Assembly: GCF_010672455.1 (NCBI RefSeq)
Contig: NZ_JAAHGO010000074.1
Location: forward strand, 1-43,179
Direction of reading: 5' to 3'
DNA length: 43,179 bases
Source of the DNA: Okeania sp. SIO2C9
Lineage (GTDB): Bacteria > Cyanobacteriota > Cyanobacteriia > Cyanobacteriales > Microcoleaceae
Part shown: in pieces, positions 18,423 to 27,499 of the stretch
Layout: each line of letters begins with the position of its first letter
Numbering within the stretch: the stretch's first letter is position 1
Translations under genes and position numbers: made by a program
Notes under the pieces: generated by a model
Told to the model about the DNA's origin: nothing
What the model saw: only the letters and a program-made list of their open reading frames with translations
Databases searched by the model: none

Positions 18423-19607
18423 CTAAATCCTAAGCCGCAAAAAGTCACAGAAACTCCAATGATACAGACCATAACAGATTTCTCCCCCAATTTCTTGCTG
18501 ATGTAAAAATTCTACCCAACTTTCCAGCACTTCCTCCACATCATATTCATCAACATCTATAAATTGAGCGATCGCCTCCACAGAAACTGCTTCTTCTTCC
18601 TCAACCAACACTTTCAACACTCCTAACTCAATTTCTGACAAACCCTCACCCCCCATTTTTTCCCACAAACCCTGATAATATTCCTCTAAATCTGCCGTAA
18701 GGACGTTCCATGGAACCTTCCAAGGGCGAATGCCATTCGCCCCTACAGTCGTCTCCCTCCCTTCCAAAAAGAGGTTAGAATTCCGGTCCCCCTCTTCCCA
18801 AGGGGGGTTAGGGGGGATCTCACCCAAAAACCAACTCAAATACATAAAATTATTCCCACTCTCAACCACCAACTCTCGACAAAACTCTGCCTCACTCAAA
18901 TAATTTTCAGCAACCCAAGATTTAATATTTGCTCCCACTCCCGGAATTGCCAAATAATGCTCAATATATGCTCGTGCATCTTCCCGGTTTTGTTCTGGAT
19001 ATTCTTCTAAATTCAGTGTTTCGGCAGGAGTTTCAATTAATAAACCAGACTTTGCTCTCAAAAATGGTCTGCGAGCGAGGAGGAAATAGACTTGTTTCGG
19101 CAAATATCTGGGCAAGTAGAATATATTGGAGTCTCGTGGTTGACTTTGGGGGTCGAGGTAGTCGCATCCATCCACAACTACGATTAATTTTTCCTCTGCT
19201 GTCAGGTTGTCGCTAATTTTCTGGAGTAATAGGGATAGATACCAACTGCCTTCCGTAACATTGTCGGGAAGGGAGGGGTTTTGGTTGTCTATTTTTTGGA
19301 TGAGTTGGGTGCATAAGGTTATGAGAAATTCGTCAGCGCGGTTTTTGCCCTCAACTTCCGCAGTGTAATAAACTGTTTGGGGGTTTTGGATGGTGTAGTT
19401 GGCAAGGATGGCACTTTTACCGCTACCGGGGGAACCGATGAGAGTGAAGTAACCGTGGTTGTGGTTTTGGAGGAAGTTGTTGATGGTGGTGGAGATGAGG
19501 GAGCGATCGACATAATTTTCGGTTTTTTGTCGAATGTATTGTTGAAATATTGTTGGGTAGGGGGTGCTTTGAGTTAGAAGTTGAGGTTGGTTGTTTATAA
19601 TAGTCAT
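18423..19607 (-). CDS. NACHT-like P-loop ATPase, short form (second of the locus)
   Basis: 394 residues from the chosen ATG at 19607 (MTIINNQPQLL). Walker A GSPGSGKS (58-65), Walker B LIVVVDGCDYLD (141-152), sensor-like LLARRPF (176-182), GNNFMYLSWFL, LEEYYQGLWEKMG, and the family's terminal helix YGLYHWSFCDFLR. It is clearly homologous to the ATPase at 22545-24143 but lacks that protein's N-terminal 150 residues. The frame stays open to 19685, but those 26 codons lie in a dispersed repeat and overlap the WD40 gene, so the later ATG is preferred. Residues about 264-302 (PPNPPWEEGD...VGANGIRPWKVPW) have no counterpart in the paralogue and are encoded by repeat DNA. It is the last gene of a three-gene series; a STAND-type signalling role is inferred. 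Confidence 0.75.
   Translation of the reverse strand: MTIINNQPQLLTQSTPYPTIFQQYIRQKTENYVDRSLISTTINNFLQNHNHGYFTLIGSPGSGKSAILANYTIQNPQTVYYTAEVEGKNRADEFLITLCTQLIQKIDNQNPSLPDNVTEGSWYLSLLLQKISDNLTAEEKLIVVVDGCDYLDPQSQPRDSNIFYLPRYLPKQVYFLLARRPFLRAKSGLLIETPAETLNLEEYPEQNREDARAYIEHYLAIPGVGANIKSWVAENYLSEAEFCRELVVESGNNFMYLSWFLGEIPPNPPWEEGDRNSNLFLEGRETTVGANGIRPWKVPWNVLTADLEEYYQGLWEKMGGEGLSEIELGVLKVLVEEEEAVSVEAIAQFIDVDEYDVEEVLESWVEFLHQQEIGGEICYGLYHWSFCDFLRLRI
18696..18822. repeat. Composite repeat inserted in frame within the NACHT-like gene
   Basis: Contains GTTCCATGGAAC, GGGCGAATGCCATTCGCCC and AAGGGGGGTTAGGGGGGAT, each a common cyanobacterial dispersed repeat. The GGGCGAATG palindrome is also at 17969-17989. 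The frame stays open through all of it. Confidence 0.75.
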
Positions 19608-19660
19608 TGCGAGCGGAACGGAGTGTAGAGAAGCAATCTCAGGAGTTTGGGATGACCTAC
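19605..19660. repeat. Half-palindromic repeat between the WD40 and NACHT genes
   Basis: Reads CATTGCGAGCGGAACGGAG...GAAGCAATCTC, sharing both motifs with the longer palindrome at 22440-22514. The ATG of the downstream gene is the CAT at its edge. Confidence 0.8.
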
Positions 19661-19665
19661 TTAAG

Positions 19666-22437
19666 TTATGCCTCCATTCCTTCAAGGCGGAGAAAATGTA
19701 TATTTCCTGCTTCTTCCCCTGCCACGATTGTCACATCATCCGGTGCAACTGCACAGCAATTTATTTCACTTTCTCCAGTAAATTTAGCAATTACTGTTCC
19801 AGTTTTAAATTCCCAAACCTGGATAGTTTTATCTGAGGATGCAGAAATAACAAGCTTACCGTCGGATGTAACTTTTACTGAATTTATTGAGTCAGTGTGA
19901 CCTGTAAATGTAAAAATTTCTTTTCTGTTTTCAAGGTTCCAAATTTTGATAGTTTTATCGCGGGAGCCAGAAATTAAGTGTTTTCCATCTGGTGTTACTG
20001 ATATAGTATTTATAGAATCTCCATGACCTTTGAGAGTGAAAAGTTCCTTTCTAGTTTCTAGATTCCAGATTTTAATAGTTTTACCTTTGGAGCCAGAAAT
20101 TAAGTATTTACCGTCTGGAGTGATAGCTAGAGCAGTTACTTGTTGCCAATGACCTTTGAAAACAAAAAGTAACTTTTTATTTTGCAAATTCCAAATGTTA
20201 ATAGTACCTTTAGTTGAACCAGAAATTAAATATTTTTTATTTGGAGTGATTAATATTGTTGTTATAGATTCATAAAAAAATAGAACAATTAGAAGTAGTA
20301 TTATGTACATGGAACATATCCCAAATAAAGAAATCTTTTGAGACACAAATAAAAATGACACACTAACAATAAATATTAAAATACATAAAACGTATAAAAC
20401 AACATGAATAAATTGTAGAGGAGTTCGTAAATCAGAAATACGGTTTTTCTCTTTTAAACTCCATACTGTAAGAAAATAAGGACTCCACATCATATTTATA
20501 TTACTTATAAAAATTAACTCGTGATTATCTGTTGTAGCAGCTAGACCAATAATTTGCTTTTCACCTAATTCGCTTAAGCCTAGTAGTAAATATGAATATG
20601 TATCTGAATATTTAGTAGATTTGGCGATATTTTTAGATTTAATTTTGGTATTACCTCCTTCTAAAAAAAGTTTTTGAAAGATAAATACACAGGGACTTAC
20701 CATAAAAAGAGCAAAAAGTCTTGGAACACTCAAACCAAAAAAATCTGCAACTAATACAATCAATTCTGGAAGTAATTTAAATAATAAAATAAATGATGCA
20801 AAAAATAATAAAATTCCCAGAATAAAAAACAATAAAATAAAAATTACCCATGCCCAAAAAAGCTCTATTGTAGATATAAATTTGTGTATCATATGCCTAT
20901 TTTTATCAATATTAAATTTATTAATCTGCTCAATGGATGCTAAATTATAAGCCATAATAATATTATTTTTTAAACCAAACAATACTTGTTTTCCATCAGG
21001 GGTGATAGTTACATCATTGACAGATATATTATTAGTAGCATGAATATTCTTTTCTACTGAGTCTAAATTCCAGACTTTAAGTGTTTTGTCTTTTGAAGCA
21101 GAAATTAATTTTTTAGAATCCGGGGTCGTTATCACCGCATATATTGAGTCATTATGACCAGTGAAAGTTAAAATTTCCTTGCTAGATTTTGTTTCCCACA
21201 CTTTAAGAGTTTTGTCCCATGAAGCGGAAATAAATCTTGTTCCATCAGGTGTCAAAGCAAGATCGACTATTGAATTAGTATAATTGTTAGGCTCATAGAA
21301 CGATTCTTTTGTATAGATATGCTGATTTGTTTTTGCATTCCAAAGAATCAAGTTGTTATGAGTGTCAACAGCAATCCCTAGACTACCATCAAAAGTAGCT
21401 GCTATCTTACATACATCTGGTTTAGGATGCTTTGAATAACGGATAGAGTTATAGCAATCAAGTTGCGAAAGGAACTTACCATTTTTTAAACTCCAAAACT
21501 TGATAATTCCACTATCCCCTCCAGAAATTACCTCATATCTGGTGATAGCAATAGTTCTTACTAAGTTTTTATGACCTTTTAAAGTTAACTCTTCTTTCCC
21601 AGTTTCCAAATCCCAGACCTTGATGGAATTAATATTAGCAACTGATGCTGAAACTACTTTCTTACCATCTACAGTAATCGCTACAGCAACTATGGGTAAA
21701 CTATGACCATTAAATGTCAATATTTCTGTACCTGTTTCTAAATTCCAGACTCTAATAGTATTATCATAAGCACCAGAAACTACTTTTTTACCATCTGGAG
21801 TAACAGCTACTGCATTTACCGGAGCAGTATGACCTGTAAATGTCTTAACTTCTGTCGCTGTATTCAAATCCCATTTTTTAACGGTATGATCCGATGAACC
21901 GGAAACTACAAATTTTCCGTCTGGTGTGACAGCAACTGCATTTACCGAGTCAAGATGACCACTGAGGGTAGATATTAAGTTTCCATCAGGAGGATTTAAA
22001 CTAGGAGTCAAACTCAGCAAACGAGTATCTTTAGCTTCTGAAATTTGCTGCAACAAATTTTTAATTTCTGGCGCATCAAAATATAGTAAGCGTGCTAATA
22101 GTTGTCCAGCTAATTCATTTGCATCTTTCACCAAAATATGCGCTGACAGTCGCAACGCTCCTTGAATTAATTTCAAAGTTTTAACTTTCTCGTTGTCACC
22201 CTCAATCAGATCGTAATCTTCAATTAACGCCTGCACACCAAAGTTAGGATGCTTAGTTTTTTCTAATAGAAAGTCAAAATTACTCATGTATTTGTAATAC
22301 TTTTCTAAGTCTGACTCTATTAGACTCTGTATATTACCCAGATAAAAAACTTGATCCTCGGGAGTTTGTAATTTAAAAAATTCAGAAAATTTGCCCACGA
22401 TGCTACCTAAAGCCTTATATAGAATCCTTTTGAACAA
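19666..22437 (-). CDS. WD40 beta-propeller protein with membrane helices inside the repeat array
   Basis: 923 residues. Residues 25-150 are a helical region (YLGNIQSLIESDLEKYY, IQGALRLSAHIL, LAGQLLARLL) of the kind that links NACHT ATPases to WD40 repeats in other cyanobacteria. WD40 repeats run from about 155 to 500 (SGHLDSVNAVAVTPDGK, VSGSSDHTVKKWD). A hydrophobic cluster at about 521-592, a stretch with one WD-like motif at about 612-662 (FLTVWSLKE), and a second hydrophobic cluster at about 673-728 follow, then clean WD40 repeats from 727 to 917. The in-frame start is TTG at 22437; the ATG in the adjoining repeat is in another frame, so the exact start is unsure. It lies between two NACHT-like genes on the same strand. 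It is probably the sensor and membrane part of a split STAND system. Confidence 0.8.
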   Translation of the reverse strand: MFKRILYKALGSIVGKFSEFFKLQTPEDQVFYLGNIQSLIESDLEKYYKYMSNFDFLLEKTKHPNFGVQALIEDYDLIEGDNEKVKTLKLIQGALRLSAHILVKDANELAGQLLARLLYFDAPEIKNLLQQISEAKDTRLLSLTPSLNPPDGNLISTLSGHLDSVNAVAVTPDGKFVVSGSSDHTVKKWDLNTATEVKTFTGHTAPVNAVAVTPDGKKVVSGAYDNTIRVWNLETGTEILTFNGHSLPIVAVAITVDGKKVVSASVANINSIKVWDLETGKEELTLKGHKNLVRTIAITRYEVISGGDSGIIKFWSLKNGKFLSQLDCYNSIRYSKHPKPDVCKIAATFDGSLGIAVDTHNNLILWNAKTNQHIYTKESFYEPNNYTNSIVDLALTPDGTRFISASWDKTLKVWETKSSKEILTFTGHNDSIYAVITTPDSKKLISASKDKTLKVWNLDSVEKNIHATNNISVNDVTITPDGKQVLFGLKNNIIMAYNLASIEQINKFNIDKNRHMIHKFISTIELFWAWVIFILLFFILGILLFFASFILLFKLLPELIVLVADFFGLSVPRLFALFMVSPCVFIFQKLFLEGGNTKIKSKNIAKSTKYSDTYSYLLLGLSELGEKQIIGLAATTDNHELIFISNINMMWSPYFLTVWSLKEKNRISDLRTPLQFIHVVLYVLCILIFIVSVSFLFVSQKISLFGICSMYIILLLIVLFFYESITTILITPNKKYLISGSTKGTINIWNLQNKKLLFVFKGHWQQVTALAITPDGKYLISGSKGKTIKIWNLETRKELFTLKGHGDSINTISVTPDGKHLISGSRDKTIKIWNLENRKEIFTFTGHTDSINSVKVTSDGKLVISASSDKTIQVWEFKTGTVIAKFTGESEINCCAVAPDDVTIVAGEEAGNIHFLRLEGMEA

Positions 22438-22439
22438 TT

Positions 22440-22514
22440 GTCATTGCGACGATAGGAAGCAATCTCAAGGGTGTCGCGAGATTGCTTCCTTCCACTCCGT
22501 TCCAGTCGCAATGA
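22440..22514. repeat. Long palindromic repeat between the NACHT and WD40 genes
   Basis: Outer arms GTCATTGCGAC / GTCGCAATGAC and inner arms AGGAAGCAATCTC / GAGATTGCTTCCT: about 75 bp able to form a long hairpin. It lies directly before the WD40 start codon and 30 bp after the NACHT stop. Confidence 0.95.
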
Positions 22515-22544
22515 CTTGGGTATAGTAATTATCCGGATTTGATA

Positions 22545-24143
22545 TTAAATATCTGGATATGAACTAGCTATCCGTGCATTCACTTCCTCAAACAACTTGC
22601 GAGTTCCTTTCAATTCTCTTTTACTTTTCAGAAAATCAAGAAAACTAGCATGATAGATGCTGTAGCAGGTGTTTCCATTACTTTCCTGCTTACTCAAAAA
22701 TTCAACCCATTCTTTGAGAAAAGTTTCCACATCATATTCATCCTGTTCAGCAATATTGGCGATCCTCTCCAGAGAAACAACAGTGCGACTTTCCACCAAA
22801 ATAAACAAAACAATAACCTTATTTTCCAGAGGTTTATCCTCCATTCCCATCCGCACCCAATGTTGTTGATAATAATCTTGCAAACCATCAGGCAACTCCC
22901 TCAAACTCAAATCTGAATAAAAACCCTTAGCAATATCCGGTAACACATAACGCAGATACATGAAATTATTTTCACTCTTGTCTGCAACCTGCTCAATAAA
23001 ATCTTCCTTTTTAATATCCCGCTCTTGCACCCAATTTTGCAACTTAACCCCATAGTCTGGGTCTTCATTCAACATAAAACCGATATATTCTTTCACATCA
23101 TCCCGACTCAAACCCTGATATTCACTCGCCCTCAAATCTAATTCTGTCATTCCCACCCCAGGAGAAACACTCAAACGTTTGTTCTCACGTTCATAAGGTC
23201 GCCTAGTCAAGAAAAAATAAACCCCATCCGGGAGCGTCGTGGGAAAATTGAGAATATTACCGCCTCCAGTTTGCTCCACCTCATCCAAAGCATCAACAAC
23301 AATCACCAACTTTTCCCCCCCAAGATTTTCACTAACCTTTTGCAGCAAAGCAGACAAACCATCGCGATCGCCATTTTGCAACTCGTAGCGTTTCCTCAAT
23401 TGTTTGCGGATACTCTTGAGAAAAAAGTCTGGTTTATTACGACCATCAGCACGAACATTAAAATGACAAGGAAGCTTATGGTCATAAACATATTTAGCAG
23501 CAATAGCAGTTTTCCCCATCCCCGCATCCCCAACCACAGTAAAATAGCCATTAGAATTTTGATTGATAAAATTCCCAAATTCCTCAAACACAAATTCCCG
23601 ACCACAAAAAGCCTTAATTTTTTCCATAATTAAAGACTTAAACTCTGCCGGATATTCATCAAAATTCCAATCTGGATATTCGTCTAAATTCAATTCTGGA
23701 TAAAGCTTAAATTTTGAAGATTTAGTCCGCTTCGCCACACGAATAAAAGCTTGACCAAACTCTTCTAATTCCGACCGAATATCAATCCTTGATTCTTTTA
23801 TTTCATTCCCCAAAGTATTCCAGTCCTTAAGTTCCCAGTTCAGAAATTTATCAACTTCATTCAAGAAACTAATAGGAGAATTAGCAGAATAGGCACTCCA
23901 AAAAGCATTTTTTATTTCCTTTTCCCGCAAAAGTTTAAGAATTGGCTCATCCTTACCCACGCCATATTCTATCAAAGCATAAACATAAACCCCATCAACA
24001 TTATCGGGAGGTTGTGTAGGGTCAAGTTTTAAATCCTTGAAAATTTTGACAACAATTTCTTGTCGTAGAGCTAAATTTACTGCTTGAGGAACAGCAGATT
24101 TACTAACATTAATAATCGTTTTAAAAACATTATTATCTAACAT
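22545..24143 (-). CDS. NACHT-like STAND P-loop ATPase, full form (first of the locus)
   Basis: 532 residues. An N-terminal domain (about 25-100) carries LKLDPTQPPDNVDGVYVYAL and EYGVGKDEPILKLLRE, a block common at the head of cyanobacterial NACHT proteins and probably an effector or adaptor module. After a linker come Walker A GDAGMGKT (205-212), Walker B LVIVVDALDEVE (279-290), FFLTRRPYE, ENNFMYLRYVLPDI, LQDYYQQHWVRMG and the end YSIYHASFLDFLKSKREL. GAGG precedes the ATG. It is the first gene of the trio; the WD40 protein follows after 107 bp containing a palindrome. NACHT proteins oligomerise on ligand sensing; here the sensor repeats are on a separate polypeptide. Confidence 0.82.
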   Translation of the reverse strand: MLDNNVFKTIINVSKSAVPQAVNLALRQEIVVKIFKDLKLDPTQPPDNVDGVYVYALIEYGVGKDEPILKLLREKEIKNAFWSAYSANSPISFLNEVDKFLNWELKDWNTLGNEIKESRIDIRSELEEFGQAFIRVAKRTKSSKFKLYPELNLDEYPDWNFDEYPAEFKSLIMEKIKAFCGREFVFEEFGNFINQNSNGYFTVVGDAGMGKTAIAAKYVYDHKLPCHFNVRADGRNKPDFFLKSIRKQLRKRYELQNGDRDGLSALLQKVSENLGGEKLVIVVDALDEVEQTGGGNILNFPTTLPDGVYFFLTRRPYERENKRLSVSPGVGMTELDLRASEYQGLSRDDVKEYIGFMLNEDPDYGVKLQNWVQERDIKKEDFIEQVADKSENNFMYLRYVLPDIAKGFYSDLSLRELPDGLQDYYQQHWVRMGMEDKPLENKVIVLFILVESRTVVSLERIANIAEQDEYDVETFLKEWVEFLSKQESNGNTCYSIYHASFLDFLKSKRELKGTRKLFEEVNARIASSYPDI

Positions 24144-24547
<404 letters not shown>

Positions 24548-24709
24548 CATTCTGCTCAATTCTAAATTCTAAATTCTAAATTCTAAATTCTAAATTCTTA
24601 TTTGATCATTCTGCTCAATTCTAAATTCTAAATTCTAAATTCTAAATTCTAAATTCTTATTTGATCATTCTGCTCAATTCTAAATTCTAAATTCTAAATT
24701 CTAAATTAT
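24548..24709. repeat. Higher-order tandem array: heptamers within a 59-bp period
   Basis: CTAAATT heptamers are grouped into three units of 59 bp, each beginning TCTGCTCAATTC (24551, 24610, 24669). The array ends at the hisB stop codon. Confidence 0.95.
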
Positions 24710-24712
24710 TAA

Positions 24713-25357
24713 CTACAAAACCCCCTTAGAACTAGGAATTTCCCCAACTCGCCTGGGGTCAATTTCCGTTGCCATCCGTAGAGAACGAGCAAAAGCTTTA
24801 AACCCTGCCTCAATAATATGATGAGAATTAATTCCCGCCAACTGGCGAATATGCAAAGTCATCAAACTATTATTAGCCACAGCCACAAAAAATTCCCGCA
24901 CCAACTGAGTATCATAAGTACCAACCCGTTGAGTAGGCATTTCCAAACCATAACTCAAATGTGGACGACCAGAAAAATCCAAGGCCACCTGAACCAATGC
25001 CTCATCCAAAGGAGCCAGAAAATGACCAAAACGGACAATACCCTTGCGATCGCCTAAAGCCTGTTTTAAAGCCTGGCCCAAAGTAATCCCCACATCCTCA
25101 TTAGTATGATGGTCATCAATTTCAATATCCCCCACCGCATGGACATCCAAATCAATCAATCCATGAGAAGAAATTTGATGCAACATATGGTCCAAAAAAG
25201 GAATCCCAGTATTAGCCTTACAATTGCCCACACCATCAAGATTAAGACTAACAGTCACATCAGTTTCTCCAGTAGTCCGTTTTACCGAAGCCACTCTAGC
25301 AGGTAAATCGAGTTTTTCTGTAATAGTAGATTGAGAAGAGCGATCGCTTATCTGCAT
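24713..25357 (-). CDS. hisB: Imidazoleglycerol-phosphate dehydratase
   Basis: 214 residues, monofunctional type. Catalyses the dehydration of imidazole glycerol phosphate in histidine synthesis, using two manganese ions. Seen: [39 protein letters not shown] (metal-binding His/Asp), [20 protein letters not shown] and the second metal cluster [17 protein letters not shown], ending EIPSSKGVL. It stands apart from other his genes, as is usual in cyanobacteria. About 366 bp of repeats separate it from fabI on the same strand. Confidence 0.97.
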   Translation of the reverse strand: MQISDRSSQSTITEKLDLPARVASVKRTTGETDVTVSLNLDGVGNCKANTGIPFLDHMLHQISSHGLIDLDVHAVGDIEIDDHHTNEDVGITLGQALKQALGDRKGIVRFGHFLAPLDEALVQVALDFSGRPHLSYGLEMPTQRVGTYDTQLVREFFVAVANNSLMTLHIRQLAGINSHHIIEAGFKAFARSLRMATEIDPRRVGEIPSSKGVL

Positions 25358-25722
25358 AATAAAAATATAAATATAAATTTTGAATTTTAATTTTTTACAG
25401 GTTTAGGTTGAGAATGATGAAAAATATCGGTGATGGTACATTGTAATGGTCATGCATTGTCATTATTTTTGTCACGAGAACAGTGGGAGCATCTTGCTCC
25501 CGTGCCAGATATTCCTTTTTCCTAACCATTACACAAACTTACAGCCAATTACATCAGGCGTGATGTGCGTCCATAGCGGGCAAGATGCCCGCACTACAAA
25601 CATTCCCTCGTTAATATCTGTACTTCATATACTTCCAATCTCCTGTAAGTCATTTCTAAATTCTGAATTCTGAATTCTAAATTCTAAATTCTAAATTCTA
25701 AATTCTAAATTCTAAATTCTGA
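25358..25722. repeat. Intergenic repeats between fabI and hisB
   Basis: Holds a GGGAGCATCTTGCTCCC palindrome at about 25486-25502, GCGGGCAAGATGCCCGC at about 25578, and at 25651-25722 about nine (AATTCTA/AATTCTG) heptamers ending at the fabI stop. No gene is seen. Confidence 0.85.
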
Positions 25723-26499
25723 TTACATTCCCATAATTGCATAACCAGCATCCACATAGATAACCTGACCAGTAATGCCACTCGCCAGATCGCTACACAG
25801 AAAAGCAGCAGTATTACCAACTTCAATTTGAGTCACAGTCCGATGCAATGGAGCTATTTGTTCCACATGATGAATCATATCCTTAATACCACCCACTGCC
25901 GAAGAAGCCAAGGTTTTAATTGGACCAGCAGAGATAGCATTTACCCGAATATTTTTCTGGCCAAGTTCCGCAGCCAAATAACGAACATTCATCTCCAAAG
26001 CAGACTTAGCAATGCCCATCACGTTATAATTAGGAACTACCCGCACACCCCCTAAATAAGTCAGAGTGACAATACTTCCTCCCTCGGTCATCAGTTCCTT
26101 CGCCTGAGAACTCAAATCAATCAGAGAATAAGAACTAATTTCCAAAGCACGAGTAAAACCTTCACGAGTAGTATTACTAAAATCCCCAGACAATTCATCC
26201 TTACCAGCAAAGGCCAAACAATGAATCAAAATATCCAACTTACCCCACTTTTCCCCTGCTTGGGCAAAAGTAGCCTTCACCTGTTCGTCGTCCTGAACAT
26301 TACAAGGTAAATATAAAGAAGGACTCAAAGGTTCTACCAATTCCCAAACCTTCTTTTCAAATCTACCCTTATCGTCCGGTAAAAAAGTGACACCCAAATT
26401 TGCCCCAGCTTTGTGGAGTTGTTGAGCAATTCCCCACGCAATAGAACGATTATTCGCAATACCTGTTACCAGAGCATTTTTTCCTGTTAAATCTAACAT
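25723..26499 (-). CDS. fabI: Enoyl-[acyl-carrier-protein] reductase [NADH]
   Basis: 258 residues. Final reduction of the fatty acid elongation cycle. Seen: NAD-binding GKNALVTGIANNRSIAWGIA, the LPCNVQDD turn, ILIHCLAFA, and the FabI catalytic pattern of Tyr in SYSLIDLSSQ / LTYLGGVRVVPNYNVMGIAKSAL (Y-x6-K spacing), then RVNAISAGPIKTLA and TGQVIYVDAGYAIMGM. Cytoplasmic tetramer in this family. It is transcribed divergently from ntcA. Confidence 0.97.
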   Translation of the reverse strand: MLDLTGKNALVTGIANNRSIAWGIAQQLHKAGANLGVTFLPDDKGRFEKKVWELVEPLSPSLYLPCNVQDDEQVKATFAQAGEKWGKLDILIHCLAFAGKDELSGDFSNTTREGFTRALEISSYSLIDLSSQAKELMTEGGSIVTLTYLGGVRVVPNYNVMGIAKSALEMNVRYLAAELGQKNIRVNAISAGPIKTLASSAVGGIKDMIHHVEQIAPLHRTVTQIEVGNTAAFLCSDLASGITGQVIYVDAGYAIMGM

Positions 26500-26808
26500 A
26501 ATACCTTGATTTATTGAGAAACTATAGTAAAATTTTCAATCAAATAAAAAGTCTAAAATTTAATTTCATACTTAGACGCTATAATACATAGCATCTTTGA
26601 CATCAGGCAAATTTATAGATAATATTAGCACCTATGGCCATAATGAGAAATTGAATTTCTCGGTTTCACTGCCCTAATATATATGAATATAAAAGTCAAG
26701 TAAGTATTAAATATATATATAGCAATATGTTGAAAATTAATAGTATATTTCAGGAACTGAGCTATTAAGGTTAAGAGACGTTTAGTTAGTTATTAGAGAG
26801 TAAGGAAA
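26500..26808. promoter_or_regulatory. Divergent fabI-ntcA intergenic region
   Basis: 309 bp, very AT-rich, and the only place from which both genes can be driven. It has a GAGAAATTGAATTTCTC hairpin at about 26644-26660. I found no GTA-N8-TAC NtcA site by eye. The ntcA leader contains TAAGGA just before the start. Confidence 0.4.
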
Positions 26809-27480
26809 TTGGTCGTGACGCATGATAGACCGCTAGCAGCAGTGTTCCGTAATATATCTGGTGGGTCATATCCGCCAGTTGTAGAAACTTTTGAACGGGG
26901 CAAGACAATATTTTTTCCAGGAGACCCTGCAGAGCGCGTCTACGTTCTCATTAAAGGCGCAGTGAAGCTATCGAGGGTGTATGAAGCAGGAGATGAAATT
27001 ACAGTGGCCTTACTCAGGGAAAATAGTGTATTTGGAGTATTGTCTCTAATTACAGGCCATAAGTCTGACCGTTTCTACCATGCAGTGGCTTTTACCCCTG
27101 TAGAATTAATATCTGTGCCAATTGACCAGGTGGAGAAAGCTCTCAGAGAAGATCCAGATTTGTCAGTTGTTTTATTACGTGGACTTTCATCTCGAATCTT
27201 ACAGACAGAGATGATGATTGAAACTTTGGCACACCGGGATATGGGGTCTAGACTGGTTAGCTTTTTGTTAATCCTTTGTCGAGATTTTGGAGTTCCTAGC
27301 AAAGATGGGATTACTATAGACCTTAAATTGTCTCACCAAGCAATTGCAGAAGCAATTGGGTCAACAAGGGTGACAGTTACTCGTCTGCTTGGAGACCTTC
27401 GGCAAGATGGAATGATATCTATTCACAAAAAGAAAATTACAGTACATAACCCAGTGGCTTTAAGTCAACAATTTACCTGA
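26809..27480 (+). CDS. ntcA: Global nitrogen regulator NtcA (CRP/FNR family)
   Basis: 223 residues from TTG at 26809, the usual NtcA length. The start aligns with the family's M-x-VT-x-D N-terminus, and AAGGA precedes it; GTG at 26815 would be the alternative. Effector domain: [46 protein letters not shown]. Dimer helix: [31 protein letters not shown]-binding helix-turn-helix: [25 protein letters not shown]. NtcA senses 2-oxoglutarate and activates nitrogen assimilation genes at GTA-N8-TAC sites. Highly conserved here, with no sign of decay. A TnpB-type element begins 20 bp after the stop. Confidence 0.98.
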   Translation: MVVTHDRPLAAVFRNISGGSYPPVVETFERGKTIFFPGDPAERVYVLIKGAVKLSRVYEAGDEITVALLRENSVFGVLSLITGHKSDRFYHAVAFTPVELISVPIDQVEKALREDPDLSVVLLRGLSSRILQTEMMIETLAHRDMGSRLVSFLLILCRDFGVPSKDGITIDLKLSHQAIAEAIGSTRVTVTRLLGDLRQDGMISIHKKKITVHNPVALSQQFT

Positions 27481-27499
27481 TTTACAGACACAAATATCT

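Noticed and set aside
19608-19685. Longer N-terminus for the second NACHT gene
   Set aside because: The extra 26 codons lie in a dispersed repeat and overlap the WD40 gene; the paralogue alignment does not need them.
24548-24709. Possible CRISPR array
   Set aside because: The 59-bp units have no unique spacers; they are heptamers throughout.
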